A stretch of DNA of 27,392 nt, taken from assembly GCA_033557685.1 (NCBI GenBank), contig JAWQRN010000662.1, positions 1-27,392 on the forward strand, in the 5' to 3' direction. Each line of letters starts with the position of its first letter. Position 1 is the first letter of the stretch. This DNA comes from Sperchopsis tessellata. Its lineage: Eukaryota > Arthropoda > Insecta > Coleoptera > Hydrophilidae. Shown here piece after piece: positions 21,850 through 27,392 of this stretch. Under the pieces are notes generated by a model. The model was not told the origin of the DNA. It ran no database searches and saw nothing but the letters and a program-made list of their open reading frames with translations. The translations under genes and the position numbers were made by a program.

Positions 21850-22430
21850 TATTAATAATAGAATAATGAACCATTATTATACTTAATACCACCTAGAATA
21901 CGAAGTGTTAATCCAAACGATTGAAGAATGCACTTCAACTTTCTAGAGTGGCCCGAAGTGACATTGCAATTAACATTAAAGTTTCCACAGACAACAAGAT
22001 ATTTAGAATTACTGTATAAATATTCCAGTTCTTCATATATGCCCTAAATTGGATCTATGTATCCACAACAATTAGTTTGACTACCTTTGCGGAACACTCA
22101 TAGTCATTTCCTACAAACATTTAATCATCAGCAATTAGGGTACAGGAAGCTGACTCCAATGGATATAAGATTATTCCACCAACTCGAAATTGTTTCTTGC
22201 AAGTCAGCAATCAAATGGTGATTTTCAAGATTTATAGAATCCCGGCACTCCCTCATATAGCCAATGTTCACTAAAACAGGTCACAGGGTTAGAAAGTATT
22301 ATGTTTAGCTGAGAGATCTTACCAGGCACACTCTATAAGATCATATTCATAACCATATCACCAATCGAAATATCTGAATGGAGCATATCTGATTTCTAGG
22401 CAGACTTCTTCTTCTGCCATCAAGGGTTCA
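21850..22430 (-). pseudogene. Non-LTR retrotransposon endonuclease-domain fragment
   Basis: Minus-strand translation across broken frames gives ISQLNIILSNPVTCFSEHWL (about 22315-22258), then, after several stops, IYEELEYLYSNSKYLVVCGN continuing FNVNCNVTSGHSRK and LKCILQSFGLTL (about 22040-21905). SEHWL, (V/L)CG(D)FN and the segment after it are hallmarks of the apurinic-like endonuclease of jockey/CR1-type LINEs. The metal-binding Asp of GDFN is Asn here. No reverse transcriptase follows, so this is a short dead fragment. Confidence 0.78.
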
Positions 22431-22864
22431 GCCAAGGCTACTGTTTTTTAGACTTGAAATTAATCTGTGTGAATGAAATTATCTATGCGTAAAAACAAAC
22501 ATTGTCTTCTGTGTAAAATTTATAATAGGTTTAATAAACATCGTGTGGTTTGCCATGCCCTAACGGCTAAGCCATTCATTGAAGTATGAACAGCTTATTT
22601 GCCTGATTTTTATACCTTATTGTTAACTAATTTTTATGCTGATCTTTACTGATGAAGTAGTATTGTTGCGCAGTTATTTGTTTTTGGAAATACTTAAGCA
22701 GTAGTAAGTCATTTCATCGAATACCTACAGTAAAAAGTGTAAAAAACGAAACTCTTCTTTATCTATTGATACTTTATATAGCTTCAAATTAAAATTATTC
22801 AATTTACCACAAGGGCTTAAAAATTTTGAGCTTTTCATAACATTTCACAGTTAAGTAGTACGTA

Positions 22865-23106
22865 CGTCGGCCTAATTCTGCTGCTATGGCCAATCACCAA
22901 CGCCAGGGTTTAGGCTCATCCAGTGTTCTAACTGGAATTGGGTTCTTTAACATACACGGGACCCAAAGTTTTACGTCCCTCCCGGAAGACGAGTACCACA
23001 GAGACTTTTCCCTAGTCACAAAAAGCCGGCCGCCTCTGAGTCTTTAACCTGAGACCCCATGCTTAATAACCTAGTACTTAGCCACTGAGCTAATGAGACG
23101 GCTATA
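22865..23106 (-). mobile_element. tRNA-derived SINE
   Basis: On the minus strand a tRNA-like head contains an A box, TAGCTCAGTGG (23092-23082), and a decayed B box, GGTTAAAGACTC (23049-23038), about 33 nt apart. This is the layout of an internal RNA polymerase III promoter. A GC-richer body follows with the complementary pair GGGAC and GTCCC around GTAAAACTTTGG, then AAAGAACCC. The tail end is uncertain. The tract stands out from the AT-rich flanks by composition. Confidence 0.75.
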
Positions 23107-23456
23107 CTCAGAATTTGACAGCTTTGTATCATAATTTTTGCTTTATCGTTCCTATATGTTTATGTGTTGCAAATCTTTAGTCTTAAAGTAACCGTAACTT
23201 ATTCCAAAATCATGTTGAAATATGTATATATGTATGTACATAGTATTGAGAATGTACTCTCTGATTCATAATTATCATTCAAACTGAATTTTTGATCTTA
23301 ACTTAAATATAAAAAAACTTAAACATTAAAAAAATTATTAATATTGCCTCTATGGTCCCTAGTATAGAATACTTTTGGCAATGTTAGACAGGTGCTTATC
23401 TCTCGTATGTGGCTTACATTAGATTCTAAGTTCATATGAACGAAGCCGAATAGCAT

Positions 23457-23503
23457 ATTGTACTGATGAGATGTGGTATTCTTCGAAACACCATGTCTAC
23501 AGC
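23457..23503 (+). ncRNA. Type I hammerhead ribozyme motif, copy 1
   Basis: Stem I 5' strand is UUGUA (23458-23462). Core CUGAUGAG is at 23463-23470. Stem II is GAUG/CUUC with loop UGGUAUU and one U-U mismatch (23470-23484). GAAA is at 23485-23488. Stem III is ACA/UGU with loop CCA (23488-23496). Predicted cleavage is after C23497 in GUC, and the stem I 3' strand is UACAG (23498-23502). All core nucleotides of the family are present. A further 12-bp perfect outer pairing (23449-23460 with 23519-23530) encloses the motif. The role would be self-cleavage of a tandem transcript into units. The stem II mismatch may weaken it. Confidence 0.8.
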
Positions 23504-23775
23504 ATTCAGCAACTTTTGCAATATGCTATTAATAACGTGGTTGGAAATAAAAATACCAAAAGTATTGTACACTGGCGACCATTGGAGCAATATTAATTTG
23601 CATAAACAGATTTGGCATTTATCTTTAGAAGTAATTTCCTTTAAAAGTATCCTAGCGCTAACTGCAATGTTAGACAGGTGTTTATCTCTCGTATATAGCT
23701 TACATTAGATTCTTAGTTCATATGAACGAAGTCGAATAGCATATAGTATGAAAGCTGAACTGCATAGGGGATGCA

Positions 23776-23822
23776 GTTGTACTGATGAGAAGTGGTATTC
23801 TTCGAAACACCGTATCTACAAC
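23776..23822 (+). ncRNA. Type I hammerhead ribozyme motif, copy 2
   Basis: Stem I is GUUGUA/UACAAC, six perfect pairs (23776-23781 with 23817-23822). Core CUGAUGAG is at 23782-23789. Stem II is GAAG/CUUC, perfect, loop UGGUAUU. GAAA is at 23804-23807 and the cleavage-site trinucleotide is AUC (23814-23816). Stem III is weakened because the position pairing with C23808 is A and not G. Outer arms AATAGCATAT (23735-23744) and ATATGCTATT (23852-23861) pair over 10 bp. A competing 8-bp hairpin (23758-23778) overlaps the stem I 5' strand. Confidence 0.78.
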
Positions 23823-23865
23823 GTGCATTCCGGTTTTCAACAACTTTTGCAATATGCTATTAATG

Positions 23866-24560
23866 CCAATAGTATACTATTATACAAACTAATACAACAT
23901 ATGTACGATATGTCCACCATTTTCTGATACGCTCTTCTCCAATCTTCGAATGTGATCTTGAATGGTGGACATTTTTTTTAAGTTTATGCTTCAATTCTTT
24001 GGAAATCATATTGAATGCGTTTTTTCTTATCATCCATGATAGTTGGTGGGTTTTGATAAGCAATGTTTATAACATATTCTTACAAAGATGAGATGATCTT
24101 GTTGGCCAGTGTACTGGACCTCCTTTTTTATCCACTTATCCGGAAACTCATTTAAATATTCTCTTATGTACTATAATGTGCTGGAGCACCGTCATGTTGT
24201 AACCATATATTTTGTATAGTTGCCAGGGGAAGATCTAATATATTCAGAAAGTCATTTTCTCGTAACTGACTATAAATTCCTCCAATAATGTAAATAATAA
24301 TATCGCCTAAAATCAGAACACTTGAAAATAGAATTGGCCAACCTTGCCTTAGAATGGACTTGATGGTAGATTCACATATAGTAATGTACCAGCCGCATTG
24401 TGGTTCCAGGAGCTGTAATCGAAAACTTTGGTTTAACAAAAAAATTAAAATAAAAAGACTTATTACTAAGATGGAATGATCACACTTTCTAACATTGTAA
24501 GTAGACTCTATTCTACCAACAGATTTACAGTTCTGGAAGCTATAGCCCAAAATCAACCTA
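23866..24560 (-). pseudogene. Tc1/mariner-type (DDE) transposase relic
   Basis: Minus strand. One frame ends LPLATIQNIWLQHDGAPAHY (about 24225-24170), the block around the second catalytic Asp of this superfamily. It continues in shifted frames as REYLNEFPDKWIKK and GGPVHWPTRSSHL (about 24160-24095), where the usual RSPDLNP has lost its Asp, then AFNMISKELKHKL and a C-terminal HHSRSHSKIGEERIRK segment (24063-23860). The first catalytic block is barely recognisable upstream (GGIYSQLRENDFLNIL). Several stops and shifts and the missing third Asp show it is inactive. Its 3' side abuts the left ribozyme array. Confidence 0.8.
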
Positions 24561-25090
24561 AGGCCAAAACACTTAAAAATAGAAATTCTCAGTGGTAAGA
24601 TTTAAATTTAATCTGTAGTTAATTTTAAATGTGCAATATTTAACAATTCTACTGGATATACATATATGTCCTTGTAAATTTTACCTGTTATTACCCAAAA
24701 TTTCTAACAGAGCCTCACTTAGGCAAAAGGCTCAATCAATCCAAGAACACTACATAAGTTAGTCCATGTGAGACACTAGTGTATTCCATCAAGAAGATGA
24801 TTGATCAAACAAACCAATTCTGCAATAATCACATACATCTACAAGTAACCATTAATAGAGAACAAATTTAAATATATTTTAAATTGTAATAGTTTGTTCG
24901 AAACATTTATGGCCCAATTGAGTGGTATTTCAAATGCAGTTCATTTCTGTATTAATTATTTACTTCAACTATTATTTATTCGTTTTGTTGTAAATTGCTT
25001 AATTTTTAAGTGAAAATTGTGATTTTCGTAGTAAAATCAATTACCTTTCATTGATTGAACTGTCCCTAGGTGATCTAGCTACAGCCACAC
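24561..25090. other. AT-rich DNA, no gene seen
   Basis: No open frame, repeat or RNA gene was recognised between the transposase relic and the LINE relic. Confidence 0.45.
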
Positions 25091-25099
25091 CTATTTTTA

Positions 25100-26430
25100 A
25101 AATGTATTGCAGAATATTGTAAAAATATTTCGAGAAACTGGAAATTAGAACAGTGAAAGTTGTTGAAAATGTTCAGCAACTATTGGTGAAAAAACTCACA
25201 GAGTCGATGAAAAGATGCCTTGCATGGTGCACAACCACTTTTTGAAAGGTAGTTAGCTACTGCCGCCTTCCTGGGAAGACTTCCGAGCTTACCTACTGAA
25301 ATAATGGTGTCAGAAAGATCCTGCAAAAGTACCGGGAATCAGACCGACAATATGCAAATGAATTTACTCCAGCGAGAAATCAAGGATCACGTTCAGGCAC
25401 ACCGGGGCCCGACGTGGGCTGGTAAAACCTCAAAAATATCGCTGAGAGTTTGGTAGTGCACTAGAAAGTTGATTAAACCCGGTATGTTGGTGATGATGGT
25501 ACTCTTGTCTCTAATCGCGACAGCAAAGTTGAACTACTAGTAAACTCACTTCAGGGTCAGTTTACATCTAACTCTCCTACGAAAGTAGTAGATAATGCTT
25601 ATATTCTACGTTGATCGATTTTCGACCAACAGGCGGTACTCGAGGCGCAGCTTGTCACCTAACAAAAAGTGAAAAGCATCATACGCACGTTAAGAAAGTA
25701 CAAAGACCCCAGGGACACGACGGTATTGGCAATATTGCCGTCTGCCAAATCGGTTATTAGAAGTGTATGTCAGTATACTATAATAGTATCCTACATACAC
25801 GTACACTTTCCCAGTTTCTGGTAGTTGATTGTAAACCCGAAACTGGGGAAAACGCATGGATACGCTGCTAACCACCGACACATCGTCAGCTCAGCAGTCT
25901 TAGTAAAGTGTTTGACTCACTTTACACAGAATACTCTTAGATTACATCTCTCGATATTTGCTGCTAGAAGAGCAGTTCGAATTTAGGTCGGCTTACGGAA
26001 CTCCATTACTCGCGGCTTCAATAAAAAGAGACACAGCACTGCTGTGTTTTTCGATATTGAGAAAGCGTTTGGCAAGGCTTGGTATCCTATATTGCCGTGG
26101 AAATTGTTAAATACACGGGATTCGCGGATGTTTACGTCTATGTCTATGTCAGGTCGATTCTGGGCGGCAGGAGCTTATACGTGAATAACGAGGGAGTGTC
26201 GTGGACTAGTAGAGTCATAAGGACAGGTGTACCGCAAGGTAGTGTCATCGCTTATTTGTTATTGAATTTTGTTGTCAGTGACATACTAAGGGACATCATC
26301 GCACTCTACGCAAATATGAAAAAGCGAAGCGATTGTCTTCTCAAGAAAACGCATCAGCTAGATGGCTCCCTTGGAGTTCCTCAGCACTGACATTATCTGA
26401 AAGGATACAGCTGAGTACCTACGTATTACC
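25100..26430 (+). pseudogene. Non-LTR retrotransposon (jockey/R1-like) reverse-transcriptase relic
   Basis: Plus strand, GC-richer than the flanks. Broken frames give LLQREIKDHVQAHRG (near 25355), VGDDGTLVSNRDSKVELLVN (near 25490) and LQGQFTSNSPTKVV, then a reverse-transcriptase start EQFEFRSAYGTPLLAASIKR (25974-26030). Motif A follows, FFDIEKAFGKAWYP (about 26047-26088), with its first Asp kept. Then come SILGGRSLYVNNEGVSW and RTGVPQGSV (26220-26246), and ALYANMKK where YADD is expected. The thumb is missing. The palm between linker and EQF is shortened. It is clearly inactive. Confidence 0.85.
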
Positions 26431-26524
26431 CTAGATAGGTGTAAGGCCACCGAGCTTCCATACTTCCATGGTCGTCAGTGTAGGATCAATTTGACATTTT
26501 TACTTCCAATCAAGTTATTATTGC

Positions 26525-26566
26525 ATGAAGAGTGTTTCGAAGAGTACCACTTCTCATAAGTACAAT
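26525..26566 (-). ncRNA. Degenerate hammerhead ribozyme motif, copy 4
   Basis: The minus strand has CUUAUGAG (26560-26553) in place of CUGAUGAG, stem II GAAG/CUUC with loop UGGUACU, then GAAACAC. Stem III and the cleavage site are lost. The core G to U change alone should inactivate it. Confidence 0.6.
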
Positions 26567-26770
26567 TACAATTTCTTACAATATGCTATTCGGCTTCGTT
26601 CATATGAACTAAGTATCTAATATAAGCCATATACGAGAGATAAGCACATGTCCAACATTGCAGTTAGCGCTAGGATACTATTAAAAAAAATTCCTTCTAC
26701 AGATTAATGCCAAATCTGTTAAAGTAAATTAATATTACTACCATGGTCGCCAGTGAACACCGGAATGAAT

Positions 26771-26817
26771 GCTGCAGACACTGTGTTTCGAAGAATACCA
26801 CTTCTTAACAGTACAAC
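26771..26817 (-). ncRNA. Degenerate hammerhead ribozyme motif, copy 3
   Basis: Minus strand. Stem I is GUUGUA/UGCAGC, with two G-U wobbles. The core is CUGUUAAG (26811-26804), with two conserved bases changed. Stem II GAAG/CUUC is perfect with loop UGGUAUU. GAAA follows, then stem III ACA/UGU with loop CAG and cleavage trinucleotide GUC. The secondary structure is kept but the core is mutated, so it is probably inactive. Confidence 0.68.
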
Positions 26818-26899
26818 TGCTTCCCCTATGTAGCTCAGCCTTCGTACAGTATGCTATTCGACTTTTGCAACATGCTATTAATAATGTGGTCTGAAGTAA

Positions 26900-27392
26900 T
26901 TTACGTGGTTTATAAAAGTTATATAATTTATCTGTAATATAAGTTTATATTTCTCTTATAAATCTAAAATTGCTTACATAAAACAATCAAAATGTATAAA
27001 GCAGATGTATAATGTGGAAGTAAACACACTGTTAGAAAATATTGCTGCCTTTACATCCGATATCGAATTAGCAACAATACAGTAAGATAAGGGTTATTAC
27101 CGAAATTCGAAGAATCCAGTTTGCACACGTGCGTGTGCAGCTGCCCAGATTTCCCAGAATTTCTGTATGCAGTCACCTACTCGTAATTCATAAGAAAAAC
27201 AAAAGAAAATGTAACGACTCCGACTGCGAGCCAGTCCACTGGGTATTAAAGGACGGGAAACCGATGGGGAAGCAGTACACAAGTGATTGCCATTCAAGTC
27301 AGTATATAAGAAGTGTAACGCGCTCGGGTGATATAAATAAAATATTAAATGTAAATAGTTAGTGTTTGTAAATAAAATGTTAGTTAAATTAG
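26900..27392. other. Unassigned right edge, including a GC-richer patch with an E-box palindrome
   Basis: 26900-27100 is AT-rich without features. At 27122-27139 TGCACACG and CGTGTGCA form a near-palindrome around TG, containing CACGTG. From 27129 a 77-codon plus-strand frame includes KRKCNDSDCEPVHWVLKDGK, unrecognised. AATAAA words follow near 27337 and 27372. This could be a gene edge, an LTR or another mobile element cut by the window end. Confidence 0.35.

Larger units (their letters stand above)
23381..23865 (+). repeat. Head-to-tail pair of hammerhead-ribozyme repeats, left array
   Basis: Two copies of one repeat lie in tandem. Shared blocks include GCAATGTTAGACAGGTG (23381 and 23667), TTATCTCTCGTAT, TTCATATGAACGAAG, GAATAGCATAT, a hammerhead core (23463 and 23782) and AACTTTTGCAATATGCTATT (23511 and 23842). 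The spacing of the cores is 319 bp. Copy 1 lacks a hairpin block that copy 2 has (AACTGCAT / ATGCAGTT, 23758-23778) just before the ribozyme. No coding capacity. The dimeric layout fits retrozyme-like elements or Penelope-type terminal repeats. Confidence 0.85.
26522..26895 (-). repeat. Head-to-tail pair of hammerhead-ribozyme repeats, right array (inverted)
   Basis: The same repeat as at 23381-23865, two copies on the minus strand, cores 251 bp apart. Shared blocks read on the minus strand include TCCTAGCGCTAACTGCAATG, TTATCTCTCGTATATGGCTT, TTCATATGAACGAAGCCGAA and GTTCACTGGCGACCAT. The outermost part (26864-26893, CTTTTGCAACATGCTATTAA forward) keeps the same orientation as in the left array, so the inversion break lies inside the short complementary arms. 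Confidence 0.82.

Noticed and set aside
22656..22760. CTGATGA near 22660 and CGAAAC near 22747 as a fifth hammerhead
   Set aside because: The two words are too far apart, no stem II lies between them and no closing stem I or III was found.
23038..23106. A genuine tRNA gene at the SINE head
   Set aside because: The B box is decayed and no proper acceptor or anticodon stem pairing is apparent. The body continues as a SINE.
23466..23708. 80-codon plus-strand frame within the ribozyme repeat
   Set aside because: It crosses the non-coding tandem repeat and is broken in every other copy.
25690..25881. 63-codon minus-strand frame
   Set aside because: Overlaps the plus-strand LINE relic and has no motif.
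1..27392. CRISPR array, bacterial operon or complete virus
   Set aside because: No regularly spaced direct repeats of CRISPR type, no ribosome-binding-site-linked gene chains and no viral gene set; splicing and element content are eukaryotic.

Overview
The window is AT-rich arthropod nuclear DNA, most likely insect. Long introns with GT-AG borders, many degenerate non-LTR retrotransposons, a piggyBac element and a POLR2K protein close to the insect form all point that way. I cannot name the order. No bacterial, organellar or viral gene organisation is visible.

Layout. Positions 1-4115 hold (TA)n tracts, a 3' fragment of a jockey-type LINE (2370-3569) and the first of three related terminal coding exons on the plus strand (3937-4075, 5656-5776, 10241-10373). 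Each of the three has a splice acceptor, the same reading phase, a shared basic Trp-Trp core, its own stop codon and its own AATAAA. They look like alternative last exons of one gene whose common upstream exons lie outside the window or were not recognised. A minus-strand LINE joined to a Penelope-like GIY-YIG fragment (5985-7900) sits between the second and third exons. From 12500 to 14577 lies a decayed RTE-like LINE.

The only complete conventional gene is POLR2K (RPB12/RPABC4, 15268-17567, plus strand, three coding exons, 60 aa). A perfect NRF-1/erect-wing palindrome lies 131 bp before its ATG. Downstream are a possible pogo-like MITE (18000-18208), a 1.54-kb piggyBac element with recognisable terminal repeats and a TTAA target (19097-20636), a LINE endonuclease fragment (21850-22430) and a tRNA-derived SINE (about 22865-23106).

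The most unusual part is 23381-26895. Two head-to-tail pairs of a repeat with a roughly 250-320-bp period lie in opposite orientation, about 2.65 kb apart. Each repeat carries a type I hammerhead ribozyme motif (CUGAUGAG core, GAAG/CUUC stem II, GAAA, very short stem III, GUC-like cleavage site). At least one conserved position is broken in every copy, but the breaks differ, so the consensus of the four is an intact ribozyme. This matches the organisation known for animal retrozymes and for the terminal repeats of Penelope-like elements. A Tc1/mariner-type transposase relic (minus strand) and a LINE reverse-transcriptase relic (plus strand) lie between the two pairs.

Apart from POLR2K and the three terminal exons, nearly all recognisable coding sequence is mobile-element remains. 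The rest is AT-rich non-coding DNA in which I see no supported gene.
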